NCBI GenBank assembly: GCA_001464255.1
Contig: LNFD01000385.1
Location: 1 to 29,821, forward strand
Origin: Actinomycetales bacterium Ga0077552
GTDB taxonomy: Bacteria > Actinomycetota > Actinomycetes > Actinomycetales > Microbacteriaceae
DNA length: 29,821 nt
Reading direction: 5' to 3'
Shown: piece after piece, positions 13,974 to 24,274 of the stretch
Layout of the letters: every line of letters starts with the position of its first letter
Numbering within the stretch: position 1 is the stretch's first letter
Position numbers and translations under genes: made by a program
The notes under the pieces: generated by a model
Told to the model about the DNA's origin: nothing
What the model saw: only the letters and a program-made list of their open reading frames with translations
The model's database searches: none

Positions 13974-14909
13974 ATGGCCCGCATCTACTCCGACATCACG
14001 CAGGTGTTCGGCAACACCCCGCTCGTCACGCTGCGGAAGGTCACCGACGGCGCGGGCGCGACCGTGCTCGCGAAGCTCGAGTTCTACAACCCCTCGGCGA
14101 GCGTGAAAGACCGCCTCGGCTTCGCCATCGTCGAGGCCGCCGAGAAGAGCGGCGAGCTGAAGCCCGGCGGCACGATCGTCGAGGCCACGACCGGCAACAC
14201 GGGCATCGCCCTCGCCATGATCGGCGCGGCGCGGGGCTACACGACCGTGCTCACGATGCCCGAGACCATGAGCAACGAGCGCAAGATGCTGCTGCGCGCC
14301 TACGGCGCCGAGCTCGTGCTCACTCCCGGCAGCGAGGGCATGAAGGGCGCCGTCGCGGCCGCTGAGGCGATCGCCGCCGAGCGGCCCGGCTCGGTGCTCG
14401 CGCGCCAGTTCGAGAACGAGGCGAACGCCGAGATCCACCGCCGCACGACCGGCCCCGAGGTGTGGAACGACACCGATGGCGCGGTCGACATCTTCGTGTC
14501 GGGCGTCGGCACCGGCGGCACCCTCACGGGCACCGGGCAGTACCTCAAGCAGCAGAAGCCCGGCGTGCAGGTCGTCGCGGTCGAGCCGGAGGAGAGCCCC
14601 ATCCTGAACGGCGGCGCCCCCGGCCCCCACAAGATCGCCGGCATCGGCGCCAACTTCGTGCCCGCCGTGCTCGACCGCGAGGTCTACGACGAGGTCATCG
14701 ACGTGAACATCGAGCAGGCTGTCGCCATGGCCCGCCGCCTCTCGGCCGAGGAGGGCATCCTCGCCGGCATCTCCTCGGGCGCCACGGTGCACGCGGCCGT
14801 GCAGCTCGCGAAGCGCCCCGAGAACGCCGGCAAGACGATCGTCGTCATCGTGGCGAGCTACGGCGAGCGCTACCTCTCGAGCGTGCTCTACGACGACCTG
14901 CGCGCGTAG
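13974..14909 (+). CDS. cysK: Cysteine synthase A (O-acetylserine sulfhydrylase)
   Basis: A 311-residue fold-type II PLP enzyme that makes L-cysteine from O-acetylserine and sulfide. The N-terminus has ITQVFGNTPLVTL. The PLP lysine is K45 in NPSASVKDRLG. The substrate-binding loop is EATTGNTGIALA, the PLP phosphate loop is GVGTGGTLTGTGQYL, and ISSGA sits near the C-terminus. The ATG at 13974 has GAGGAG at good spacing; upstream in-frame ATGs lack one. The next gene, cysE, begins on the base after the stop, so synthase and O-acetylserine supply are co-translated, and the two enzymes form the cysteine synthase complex. Confidence 0.95.
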   Translation: MARIYSDITQVFGNTPLVTLRKVTDGAGATVLAKLEFYNPSASVKDRLGFAIVEAAEKSGELKPGGTIVEATTGNTGIALAMIGAARGYTTVLTMPETMSNERKMLLRAYGAELVLTPGSEGMKGAVAAAEAIAAERPGSVLARQFENEANAEIHRRTTGPEVWNDTDGAVDIFVSGVGTGGTLTGTGQYLKQQKPGVQVVAVEPEESPILNGGAPGPHKIAGIGANFVPAVLDREVYDEVIDVNIEQAVAMARRLSAEEGILAGISSGATVHAAVQLAKRPENAGKTIVVIVASYGERYLSSVLYDDLRA

Positions 14910-15476
14910 ATGGGCGTTCGGGAGGACATCCGCACCGCCCGATTGCGCGACCCGGCCGCGCGCTCGGGCCTCGAGGTGTTCCTCACCTCGGTGGGCCTGC
15001 ACGCGGTGTGGTGGCATCGCATCGCGAGCTGGCTGTGGCGGCACGGGTTCAAGCTGCTCGGCCGCATGGTCGCGCAGGGCGCGCGCTGGTGGACGGGCAT
15101 CGAGATCCACCCCGGTGCGCGCATCGGCAAGCGCCTCTTCATCGACCACGGCATGGGCGTCGTCATCGGCGAGACGGCCGAGATCGGCGACGACGTCATG
15201 CTGTACCACGGCGTCACGCTCGGTGGCCGCACCCTCGACAAGGGCAAGCGGCACCCCACGGTCGGCAATGGCGTGCTCATCGGGGCCAACGCGACGGTGC
15301 TCGGGCCCATCACGATCGGCGACCGCTCGCAGATCGGCGCGCTCGCCCTGGTGACGAAGGATGTTCCGGCCGACTCGGTCGCGACCGGCATCCCCGCGAC
15401 CTCCCGCCCCCTCGATCGCGGCGCGCGCGGCACGGGCGCCGACGGCTTCGTCGTCGACCCGGCCATCCACATCTGA
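14910..15476 (+). CDS. cysE: Serine O-acetyltransferase, short EpsC type
   Basis: A 188-residue left-handed beta-helix acyltransferase that converts serine and acetyl-CoA to O-acetylserine. Hexapeptide repeats run through IHPGARIGKRLFIDHGMGVVIGETAEIGDDVMLYHGVTLGG to VLGPITIGDRSQIGALALVTKDVPADSVATGIPA. The HGMGVVIGETA catalytic segment is intact. The long N-terminal helical domain of enterobacterial CysE is shorter, as usual in Gram-positives. The C-terminus ends VDPAIHI; a terminal Ile is the residue that inserts into the CysK active site in cysteine synthase complexes. It directly abuts cysK and shares one base with sulP (TGATG), with no separate ribosome site. Confidence 0.94.
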   Translation: MGVREDIRTARLRDPAARSGLEVFLTSVGLHAVWWHRIASWLWRHGFKLLGRMVAQGARWWTGIEIHPGARIGKRLFIDHGMGVVIGETAEIGDDVMLYHGVTLGGRTLDKGKRHPTVGNGVLIGANATVLGPITIGDRSQIGALALVTKDVPADSVATGIPATSRPLDRGARGTGADGFVVDPAIHI

Positions 15477-17134
15477 TGTCCGCCCGCGGCCGCATCGCCT
15501 CCCTGCTGCCGCGGTGCGCCGACTACGCCATGCTGCGGCGCACGTGGAAGGGCGACCTGATCGCGGGCCTCACGGTCGGCATCGTGGCGCTGCCGCTCGC
15601 GCTGGCGTTCGGTGTCAGTTCGGGCGCGGGGGCCGAGGCGGGCCTCATCACGGCTATCGTCGCCGGGCTCGTCGCGGCCGTCTTCGGCGGCTCGAACATC
15701 CAAGTCTCGGGCCCCACCGGGGCGATGGTCGTCGTACTCGGGCCGATCGTCGCAGCGCAGGGCGCGGGAGTCGTCGCGCTCGTGACGATCATGGCCGGCA
15801 TTCTCGTGCTCATCGCCGCGGTGCTGCGGCTCGGCCGAGCGGTCGCGGTCATCCCCTGGCCGGTGATCGAGGGCTTCACGCTCGGCATCGCCGTCATCAT
15901 CTTCCTGCAGCAGGTTCCCGCCGCGCTCGGCGCCCCCGCGGGCCCGAGCACCAACTCGCTCGTCGCCGCCGTGCAGACCATCGTGGCCACCGACTGGGCG
16001 GCCGCGCTCGTGCCGCTCGCGCTCGTCGCCGGGGTCGCCGTCATCATGGTGCTCGCGCCGCTCGTGCGGCCGTGGGTGCCGGGCTCGATCATCGCGATCG
16101 TCGTCGTCACGGTTGCCGCTGCATGGCTGTCACTGCCGGTCGAGACCATCGGCACGCTGCCCGCCGCCCTGCCCGCGCCCGCTCTGCCGAGCCTGTCGGG
16201 GGTGGATGTCGCGGCGCTCCTCATCCCCGCCGCGACGATCGCGGCGCTCGCCGCCATCGAGTCCCTGCTCTCGGCGCGCGTCGGCGCGACGCTCGCCGAC
16301 ACGGGCCGCCTCGACCCCGACCGCGAGCTCGTCGGGCAGGGGCTCGCCTCCGTCGCCTCGGGGCTCTTCGGCGGCATGCCTGCCACGGGGGCCATCGCTC
16401 GCACGGCTGTGAACGTGCGAGCCGGGGGGCGGTCGCGGCTCGCGGCGATCATCCACGCGATCGTGCTCGTGGGCGTCGTGTACCTCGCCAGCACGATCGT
16501 CGCGACCATCCCGCTCGCCGCGCTCTCGGGCGTTCTCATGGTCACCGCCGTGCGCATGGTCTCGGTGCCGACCGTGCGCCGCATCGTCACGGCGACGCGG
16601 TCGGATGCCCTCATCTTCGTCGCCACCGCCGTCGTCACGATCGCGTTCGACCTCATCATCGCGGTCGGCATCGGCATCCTCGCCGCCGGGGTCATCGCCT
16701 TGCGCACGCTCGCCGCCTCGAGCGGCGTGCACCGCGAGCCGCTGCCCGGCGAGCCCCAGCCGGGTGACGAGCGCATCGCCCTCTTCCGCCTCGACGGCGC
16801 CCTGTTCTTCGGCGCGGCCGAGCGGCTCACCGACGTCATCAGCGAGACCGCGGGAGCGAGCGTCGTCATCGTGCGCCTCTCGCAGTTGCGCGACCTCGAC
16901 GCCACGGGAGCGCGCGTCGTCGTCGAGCTCATCGAGGGGCTCGAGCGGCGCGGCATCACCGTCATCATCAAGGGCATCCAAGAACGCCACCTGCGGCTCG
17001 CGACGCGCGTGGGCGTCGTCGGGGCACTGCGGCACCCGAACCACCTCGTCGCCTCCCTCGACGACGCGGTCGCCCACGCGCGTTCGCACATCGCGCGCGA
17101 GCAGGCGGCGGGCGCGGTCGGCCCTGCCGACTAA
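15476..17134 (+). CDS. SulP-family sulfate/anion permease with STAS domain
   Basis: A 552-residue transporter. The hydrophobic core begins WKGDLIAGLTVGIVALPLALAFGVSSGAGAEAGLITAI, the SulP signature, and includes SGPTGAMVVVL and GLFGGMPATGAIARTAVNVRAGGRSRLA. The C-terminal ~110 residues are a STAS domain (RLDGALFFGAAERL, LSQLRDLDATGARVVVELI) with Thr at the usual Ser/Thr position. The ATG overlaps the cysE stop by one base, so it is translated as part of cysK-cysE-sulP. This context makes sulfate import for cysteine synthesis the most likely job, although some SulP proteins carry bicarbonate. No sulfate-activating genes are in the window. Confidence 0.9.
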   Translation: MSARGRIASLLPRCADYAMLRRTWKGDLIAGLTVGIVALPLALAFGVSSGAGAEAGLITAIVAGLVAAVFGGSNIQVSGPTGAMVVVLGPIVAAQGAGVVALVTIMAGILVLIAAVLRLGRAVAVIPWPVIEGFTLGIAVIIFLQQVPAALGAPAGPSTNSLVAAVQTIVATDWAAALVPLALVAGVAVIMVLAPLVRPWVPGSIIAIVVVTVAAAWLSLPVETIGTLPAALPAPALPSLSGVDVAALLIPAATIAALAAIESLLSARVGATLADTGRLDPDRELVGQGLASVASGLFGGMPATGAIARTAVNVRAGGRSRLAAIIHAIVLVGVVYLASTIVATIPLAALSGVLMVTAVRMVSVPTVRRIVTATRSDALIFVATAVVTIAFDLIIAVGIGILAAGVIALRTLAASSGVHREPLPGEPQPGDERIALFRLDGALFFGAAERLTDVISETAGASVVIVRLSQLRDLDATGARVVVELIEGLERRGITVIIKGIQERHLRLATRVGVVGALRHPNHLVASLDDAVAHARSHIAREQAAGAVGPAD

Positions 17135-17137
17135 CCT
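17132..17137 (+). promoter_or_regulatory. -10 box (TAACCT) of recQ formed over the sulP stop codon
   Basis: TAACCT starts with the TAA stop of sulP and ends 7 nt before the recQ GTG, so recQ can be transcribed leaderless from a promoter embedded in the end of the upstream operon. Confidence 0.5.
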
Positions 17138-17144
17138 GGGGCGA

Positions 17145-19094
<1,950 letters not shown>

Positions 19095-19106
19095 CACGAT
19101 AGGGCG

Positions 19107-19817
19107 GTGCTGACCTTCCTCGCCCGGGCCCTCCTCGGCCCCATCGCGCGAGTCGTCTGGCGGCCCACCATCATCGGTCGTGCCAACATGCCCGCCGAGG
19201 GTGCCGTGGTCGTCGCGAGCAACCACCTCTCGTTCATCGACAGCATCGTCATCAGCCTGCTCGCCCGTCGCCCCGTCAGCTTTCTCGCGAAAGAGGAGTA
19301 CTTCACCGGGAAGGGCCTGAAGGGCGCCATCTCGCGCGGCTTCTTCTCGGGCGTCGGAGCGATTCCGGTCAAGCGCGGCGCCGGCCAGGCGGCTCAAGAT
19401 GCTCTCGATGCGGGCCTCGCCAAGTTGCAGGCGGGCCAGGCCTTCTCGATCTACCCCGAAGGAACCCGCTCGCGCGACGGGCGGCTCTACCGCGGCAAGA
19501 CGGGTGTCGCGTGGCTCGCCCTCACGGCCGGGGCTCCCGTCGTGCCCGTCGCTCTCACGGGGACGCAGAACCTGCAGCCGGTGGGCTCGAAGCGTGTGCG
19601 TCTCGCGCGTGTGACGATCGAGTTCGGTGCGCCGATGGACATCAGCGCGTTCGGTCCGGCGTCGTCGGGCCGCGCGCGGCGGCACGCGACCGATGCGATC
19701 ATGGCGCGCATCCAGAGCATGTCGGGTCAGGAATACGTCGACCAGTACAACGAGCCGCCGCCCGCCACCGTGCGCGAGCGCGTGCGCCGGTTCTTCCGCA
19801 CGCGCTCCGAGCTCTAG
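19107..19817 (+). CDS. 1-acyl-sn-glycerol-3-phosphate acyltransferase (PlsC family)
   Basis: A 236-residue LPLAT-fold enzyme. Block I is NHLSFID (residues 39-45, the NHx4D catalytic motif), block II is near FFSGVGAIPVKR, block III is the phosphate-binding EGTR (118-121), and block IV is APVVPVALTG. It transfers an acyl chain to lysophosphatidic acid or a related lipid at the membrane. The N-terminus LARALLGPIARVVWRP is hydrophobic and probably membrane-associated. It starts 12 bp after recQ and is likely co-transcribed or has a weak own promoter. Several paralogues usually occur in actinobacterial genomes, so the exact acceptor is uncertain. Confidence 0.9.
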   Translation: MLTFLARALLGPIARVVWRPTIIGRANMPAEGAVVVASNHLSFIDSIVISLLARRPVSFLAKEEYFTGKGLKGAISRGFFSGVGAIPVKRGAGQAAQDALDAGLAKLQAGQAFSIYPEGTRSRDGRLYRGKTGVAWLALTAGAPVVPVALTGTQNLQPVGSKRVRLARVTIEFGAPMDISAFGPASSGRARRHATDAIMARIQSMSGQEYVDQYNEPPPATVRERVRRFFRTRSEL

Positions 19818-19841
19818 GCCCAGCGGGGTCGGCGCCCGTCT

Positions 19842-21482
19842 CTATCGTTCCGGCGATCCTGCTGAACCGGATCCGTCGACCGCGGCGTCCGCCTCGTCCT
19901 CCGGCCGCCGTCCCGTGGCGGCACCGGGCACCGGTGCGCTCAGCCGCAGCGTCGCGAGCAGTCCGATCGCCAGGAAGCCCGCGGCCGTGAACGCCGCGAA
20001 CCGCGTCGCGTCGCTGAAGGCCTGCCGCGCCTCGGCCGCGACCTCGGGCGACTCGGCCTCGAGGCCGGGGATCGCCGAGCCCGCGCTGTCGACGACGGCC
20101 GACACGATGCCCTCGCGTGCCTCGGGCGGCAGCCCCGCGGCGTCGAGCCGGCTATCGAGCGCGCTACCGAGCGAGGTGAAGAGCACGGTGCCGAGCACGG
20201 CGATGCCGAGCGCCGAGCCGATCTGGCGGGCCGTCGACTGCGTGCCCGAGGCCTGCCCGCTCGCCTGCACCGGAACATCCTGCAGCACCACGCCCGTGAG
20301 CTGCGCGGTCGCGAGGCCGACGCCCACGCCGTAGACGAGCAGGCCGAGGGCGACCGACCACCACGGGGTGTCGACGGCGATGACGAGCCCGATGAGCACC
20401 AGGCCGATGATCTCGGCGGCGATGCCCGCGCGCACCGTGGCCACGGCCGAGACGCGCCCGCTCAGGGAGCCGCCCACGCCGCTCGCCAGGAACGAGCCGC
20501 CCGCGAGGGCGAGCAGGATCGTTCCGGTCTGCAGCGCGTCGTAGCCGAGCACGTTCTGCAGCCAGAGCGGCAGCGAGAGGATGATGCCGAACTCGCCCAT
20601 CGACACGATGAGGGCGGCGACGTTGCCGTTGCGGAACGAGCCGATGCGCAACAGCGAGAACGCGAGCATGGTCGACCTGCCCGCCCGCTCGCGGCGCAGG
20701 CCCCACCACACGAACAGCACACCCGCGACGAGCGAGATCGCGAACGAGATGGGGATGGGGCTCAGCGCGAGCGGCCACTCCCACTCGCCGATCATGAGGC
20801 CATCGGAGGCGAGCCACCAGCCGTACGTGCGCCCCTCGATGAGGCCGAAGACGAGGAAGGCGCTCGTGATGACCGAGAGCAGCGCGCCCGTCCAGTCGAT
20901 GGCCTGGGGATGCTCGTCCTTCGTCGCGACCACGAAGAGCATGAGCCCCACGAGGATGATGATGCCGAGCGGCACGTTGATGCCGAAGGCCCAGCGCCAC
21001 GAGTACGCGGTCGTGAGCCACCCGCCGAGCAGCGGCCCGACGGCGGCCATGCCGCCGATGGTCGAGCCCCACACCGCGAAGGCGATGCCGCGCTCGCGAC
21101 CCTGGAAGGTCGCGTTGAGCGTCGACAGCGTCGAGGGCAGGATCATGGCGCCACCCACGCCCTGCACGACGCGGGCCGCGATGAGCGCCGAGCCCGAGTC
21201 GGCGAACGCCGCCCAGACGGAGGCGAGCATGAAGATGATGACGCCGATGACGAGCATCCGTCGCCGGCCGAAGCGGTCGCCGAGCGTGCCGAAGACGAGC
21301 AGCAGGGCGGCGAAGACGAGCGTGTAGCTCTCCTGCACCCACTGCACCTCGGTCGAGGTGATGCCCAGTTCGTCGACGATCGACGGCACCGCGACGTTGA
21401 CGATCGTCGAGTCGACGATGATGAGCGAGACGGCCAGGCTGATGACGAGGAGCCCGATCCAGCGGGTGCGCGGTGAGGTCAC
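19842..21482 (-). CDS. MFS multidrug exporter, DHA2 (EmrB/QacA) family, 14 helices
   Basis: The 546-residue protein shows the DHA2 motifs. Motif D1 is IIVDSTIVNVAVPSI in helix 1, motif A is GTLGDRFGRRRM after helix 2, and motif C is AAVGPLLGGWL in helix 5. SWRWAFGINVPLGI is also typical of the EmrB/QacA group, and the length fits 14 membrane helices. It exports drugs or metabolites using the proton gradient; the substrate is unknown. The GTG start at 21482 lies 6 nt from TAGCGT on the reverse strand, so the message is probably leaderless. It converges with the acyltransferase gene (24 bp gap). No adjacent regulator is present. Confidence 0.92.
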   Translation of the reverse strand: MTSPRTRWIGLLVISLAVSLIIVDSTIVNVAVPSIVDELGITSTEVQWVQESYTLVFAALLLVFGTLGDRFGRRRMLVIGVIIFMLASVWAAFADSGSALIAARVVQGVGGAMILPSTLSTLNATFQGRERGIAFAVWGSTIGGMAAVGPLLGGWLTTAYSWRWAFGINVPLGIIILVGLMLFVVATKDEHPQAIDWTGALLSVITSAFLVFGLIEGRTYGWWLASDGLMIGEWEWPLALSPIPISFAISLVAGVLFVWWGLRRERAGRSTMLAFSLLRIGSFRNGNVAALIVSMGEFGIILSLPLWLQNVLGYDALQTGTILLALAGGSFLASGVGGSLSGRVSAVATVRAGIAAEIIGLVLIGLVIAVDTPWWSVALGLLVYGVGVGLATAQLTGVVLQDVPVQASGQASGTQSTARQIGSALGIAVLGTVLFTSLGSALDSRLDAAGLPPEAREGIVSAVVDSAGSAIPGLEAESPEVAAEARQAFSDATRFAAFTAAGFLAIGLLATLRLSAPVPGAATGRRPEDEADAAVDGSGSAGSPER

Positions 21483-21488
21483 GCGCTG

Positions 21489-21494
21489 ACGCTA
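21489..21494 (-). promoter_or_regulatory. -10 box (TAGCGT) of the MFS exporter, leaderless
   Basis: Reverse-strand TAGCGT is 6 nt before the GTG at 21482. It sits in the 33-bp gap after the thioredoxin gene, so the exporter can be transcribed independently of it. Confidence 0.5.
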
Positions 21495-21515
21495 CTACTG
21501 TCGCGTGCCGCGGGA

Positions 21516-21896
21516 TTACGCGGGGGCGGAACCCGCCTCGGCCTGCGCCGCGACCTGCTTTCGCACCTCGTCCATGTCGAGCCCCTTCACGGCGGTGATG
21601 ACCTGCTCGAGCGCGGGCGCCGGCAGCGCGCCGGGCTGGGCGAAGACGAGGATGCCGTCTCGGAAGGCCATGAGGGTCGGGATCGAGCGGATGTTCGCCG
21701 CCGAGGCGAGCGCTTGCTCGGCCTCGGTGTCGACCTTGCCGAAGGTCACGTCGGCGTGCTGCTCGCTCGCCTTCTCGAAGATGGGGGCGAACTGGCGGCA
21801 CGGGCCGCACCATTCGGCCCAGAAGTCGACGAGGGTGATGCCCTCGCTCGTCACGGTCTGCTCGAAGTCTGCCGCGGTCAGGTTCACGGTTGCCAT
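21516..21896 (-). CDS. Thioredoxin
   Basis: A 126-residue single-domain thioredoxin with the redox site WCGPC (C30, C33), the cis-proline in SIPTLMAFRDG, and the expected DFWAEW and KVDTEAE elements. It is a cytoplasmic disulfide and persulfide reductant. The ATG at 21896 follows GGAGG, though with only one base of spacing; an in-frame TTG at 21914 would add six residues. The promoter region overlaps a CsoR/CstR-like operator, which suggests induction by copper or by reactive sulfur species. An MFS gene follows on the same strand with its own promoter. There is a C-terminal extension of about 15 residues (VRKQVAAQAEAGSAPA). Confidence 0.93.
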   Translation of the reverse strand: MATVNLTAADFEQTVTSEGITLVDFWAEWCGPCRQFAPIFEKASEQHADVTFGKVDTEAEQALASAANIRSIPTLMAFRDGILVFAQPGALPAPALEQVITAVKGLDMDEVRKQVAAQAEAGSAPA

Positions 21897-21921
21897 GCCT
21901 CCATGATGCCACAACCCCGAT

Positions 21922-21937
21922 ATACCCTGGGGGGTAT
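21922..21937. promoter_or_regulatory. CsoR/CstR-like operator ATACCC-N4-GGGTAT at the thioredoxin promoter
   Basis: ATACCCTGGGGGGTAT has perfect 6-bp arms around a 4-bp centre, the form recognised by CsoR-family copper or persulfide repressors. On the reverse strand its edge overlaps TATATC, the likely -10 box of the thioredoxin gene, so binding would block transcription. No csoR/cstR gene is in the window. Confidence 0.65.
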
Positions 21938-22009
21938 TCTCCGAGGGCGAACGCGGCTCCGGATGCTCGGCGCGCGATCCTGCGCCTTGGCACTATGACA
22001 ACGCCCAGG

Positions 22010-22106
22010 TTTGTGAGGTCATCCACAATCGCCGGGCCTGGCCGCCGCGCGGCCTTGGTGGGGCGAGCACCAGGAAACCCCGCGCGGCCGCGCCCGGTCA
22101 TACCGT
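22010..22106 (+). promoter_or_regulatory. Upstream region of the acyl-CoA oxidase gene: dyad TTGTG-N8-CACAA and -10 box TACCGT
   Basis: TACCGT (22101-22106) ends 7 nt before the ATG at 22114, indicating a leaderless message. About 75 bp further up, TTGTG (22011-22015) and CACAA (22024-22028) form an inverted repeat in an otherwise GC-rich stretch, a possible activator or repressor site. Nothing else is recognisable between 21938 and 22100. Confidence 0.45.
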
Positions 22107-22113
22107 GACCCTC

Positions 22114-24231
22114 ATGAGCACGATCGAGATGCCTGCCGCCGAGACCCCCGCGGCCACGACGGCCGCCACGAGCCCCGCGGCCACCACGCCTGCCACCGCC
22201 GCCACTACCGAGCCCGCGATCGACGTCGCCGCCCTCGGCCAGCAGCTCATGGGCCGCTGGGCCGACAGCCGCCGCGCCTCGCGCGCGCTCATGCGCGACT
22301 CCGCCTTCCACCGCGACCCGACCCTCGGCATGGACGAGCACCGGGAGCGCGTGCTCGGGCAGCTGAAGCTGCTCGTCGAGCGCGGCGACGTGCGCCACGC
22401 CTTCCCCGCCGAGTTCGGCGGCGACGACGACTTCGGCGGCTTCATCGCGAGCTTCGAAGAGCTGCTGCTCGGCGACCCGAGCATGCAGATCAAGTCGGGC
22501 GTGCAGTGGGGCCTCTACGCCTCCGCGATCCTGCACCTCGGCACGGCGCCGCACCACGCGGCCTGGCTGCCCGATGCGCTCGACCTCACGACGCCCGGCG
22601 CCTTCGCCATGACCGAGACCGGCCACGGCAGCGACGTCTCGGCCGTCGGCACGACCGCGACCTACGACGCGGCGACCGATGAGTGGGTCATCCACACGCC
22701 GTTCCGCGCCGCGTGGAAGGACTACCTCGGCAACGCCGCGCTGCACGGCCGGGCCGCCACCGTCTTCGCCCAGCTCATCACGCGCGGGGTCAACCACGGC
22801 GTGCACGCCTTCTACGTTCCGCTGCGCGACGAGACGGGCGCCTTCCTGCCCGGCATCGGCGGCGAGGACGACGGTCTCAAGGGCGGGCTCAACGGCATCG
22901 ACAACGGCCGCCTGCACTTCACGAACGTGCGCGTGCCGCGCACCAACCTGCTCAACCGCTACGGCGACGTCGACGAGAACGGCGTCTACACCTCGCCCAT
23001 CGCGAGCCCCGGCCGCCGCTTCTTCACGATGCTCGGCACGCTTGTGCAGGGCCGCGTCTCGCTCGACGGCGCGTGCGTCGTCGCGAGCAAGCTCGCCCTG
23101 ACGATCGCCGTGCGCTACGGCACCGAGCGGCGGCAGTTCGTCGGCGGCGAGAGCGACGAGGTCGTGCTGCTCGACTACCAGCGCCACCAGCGGCGCCTGC
23201 TGCCGCGCCTCGCGCAGACCTATGCCATGTCGTTCGCGCACGAGGTCTTCCTCGAGAAGTTCGACGCCGTGTTCTCGGGCGCCTCCGACACCGATGCCGA
23301 CCGGGAAGACCTCGAGACCCTCGCCGCGGCCCTCAAGTCGCTCAGCACCTGGAACGCCCTCGACATCATCCAGGAGGCGCGGGAGGCGTGCGGCGGCCAG
23401 GGCTTCCTCGCCGCCAACCGGCTCACCCAGCTGCGCGCCGACCTCGACATCTACGCCACCTTCGAGGGCGACAACAACGTGCTGCTGCAGCTCGTCGCCA
23501 AGCGACTGCTCACCGACCACTCGCGCGCCTTCGCCAAGGCCGACGCCGCGCTGATGGCGCACTACGTCGCCGACCAGGTCGGCGAGGCCGTCGTCAACCG
23601 CTCGGGCCTGCGCCGCTTGGCGCAGTCGGTGGCCGACGCGGGCTCGACGGCGCGCTCGGTCGACTCCGTGCGTGACACCGAGTCGCAACGGCAGCTGCTG
23701 ACCGACCGGGTCGAGTCGATGGTCGCCGAGCTCGCGGGCAAGCTGCGCAGCGCATCCAAGCTGCCGAAGCCGCAGGCGGCCGCCCTGTTCAACCGCCACC
23801 AGAACGCCCTCATCGAGACGGCGAAGGCGCACGGCGAGCTGCTGCAGTGGGAGGCCTTCACCGACCAGCTCGAGCGCGTCGAGCACGCCGGCACGCGTCA
23901 GGTGCTCACGTGGCTGCGCGACCTGTTCGGGCTCGGGCTCATCGAGAAGAACCTCGACTGGTACGTCATCCACGGCCGGCTCAGCGACCAGCGCGCGCAG
24001 GCGATCACCGACTACATCGACGGCCGCCTGCTGCCGCGACTGCGCCCGCACGCGCTCGCGCTGACCGACGCGTTCGAGCTCGCCGACGAGCACATCCGCG
24101 CCGACATCGCCACGGGTGCCGAGCGCGAGCGGCAGGAGGAGGCGCGGGCCTACTACGCCGACCAGCGCGCGCGCGGCCTCGCCCCCATCGACGAGAAAGA
24201 CCTCATCGCCGCCAAGAGCGCCCGGCGCTGA
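22114..24231 (+). CDS. Acyl-CoA oxidase/dehydrogenase-family flavoprotein (peroxisomal ACOX type)
   Basis: The 705-residue protein is too long for an ordinary acyl-CoA dehydrogenase (~380 aa) and has the acyl-CoA oxidase layout. It has an Ala/Thr-rich head (to ~30), an N-terminal helical domain, the beta domain with AFAMTETGHGSDVSAVGTTATYD (FAD/substrate loop), helical FAD-binding segments, and CGGQGFLAANRLTQLRADLDIYATFEGDNNVLLQ, in which E451 is the expected catalytic base. About 240 further residues form the C-terminal ACOX domain. It would introduce the trans-2 double bond of acyl-CoA in fatty-acid oxidation; whether the electron acceptor is O2 or ETF cannot be told from sequence. ATG 22114 is preferred to GTG 22105 because it fits the leaderless promoter. 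No other beta-oxidation gene is adjacent. Confidence 0.9.
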   Translation: MSTIEMPAAETPAATTAATSPAATTPATAATTEPAIDVAALGQQLMGRWADSRRASRALMRDSAFHRDPTLGMDEHRERVLGQLKLLVERGDVRHAFPAEFGGDDDFGGFIASFEELLLGDPSMQIKSGVQWGLYASAILHLGTAPHHAAWLPDALDLTTPGAFAMTETGHGSDVSAVGTTATYDAATDEWVIHTPFRAAWKDYLGNAALHGRAATVFAQLITRGVNHGVHAFYVPLRDETGAFLPGIGGEDDGLKGGLNGIDNGRLHFTNVRVPRTNLLNRYGDVDENGVYTSPIASPGRRFFTMLGTLVQGRVSLDGACVVASKLALTIAVRYGTERRQFVGGESDEVVLLDYQRHQRRLLPRLAQTYAMSFAHEVFLEKFDAVFSGASDTDADREDLETLAAALKSLSTWNALDIIQEAREACGGQGFLAANRLTQLRADLDIYATFEGDNNVLLQLVAKRLLTDHSRAFAKADAALMAHYVADQVGEAVVNRSGLRRLAQSVADAGSTARSVDSVRDTESQRQLLTDRVESMVAELAGKLRSASKLPKPQAAALFNRHQNALIETAKAHGELLQWEAFTDQLERVEHAGTRQVLTWLRDLFGLGLIEKNLDWYVIHGRLSDQRAQAITDYIDGRLLPRLRPHALALTDAFELADEHIRADIATGAERERQEEARAYYADQRARGLAPIDEKDLIAAKSARR

Positions 24232-24239
24232 TCCGGGCC

Positions 24240-24267
24240 CCCGCGTCGGCGCACGCGGGCGTAGGGT
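24240..24267 (+). terminator. Hairpin after the acyl-CoA oxidase gene, followed by the -10 box TAGGGT of the next gene
   Basis: CCCGCGT (24240-24246), loop CGGCGC and ACGCGGG (24253-24259) form a perfect 7-bp stem nine bases after the stop. TAGGGT (24262-24267) follows at once and ends 7 nt before the next ATG, so terminator and leaderless promoter are packed into 28 bp. Confidence 0.55.
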
Positions 24268-24274
24268 CGAGCGC

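Noticed and set aside
19099..19106. A leaderless promoter for the PlsC-type gene (GATAGG near the GTG)
   Set aside because: The TA-containing hexamer is too close to the start (about 3 nt) and lacks the final T.
22040..22092. GC palindromes GGCCGC-CGC-GCGGCC and GCGCGGCCGCGC as operators
   Set aside because: Such palindromes arise by chance in DNA of this composition and have no special spacing to the promoter.
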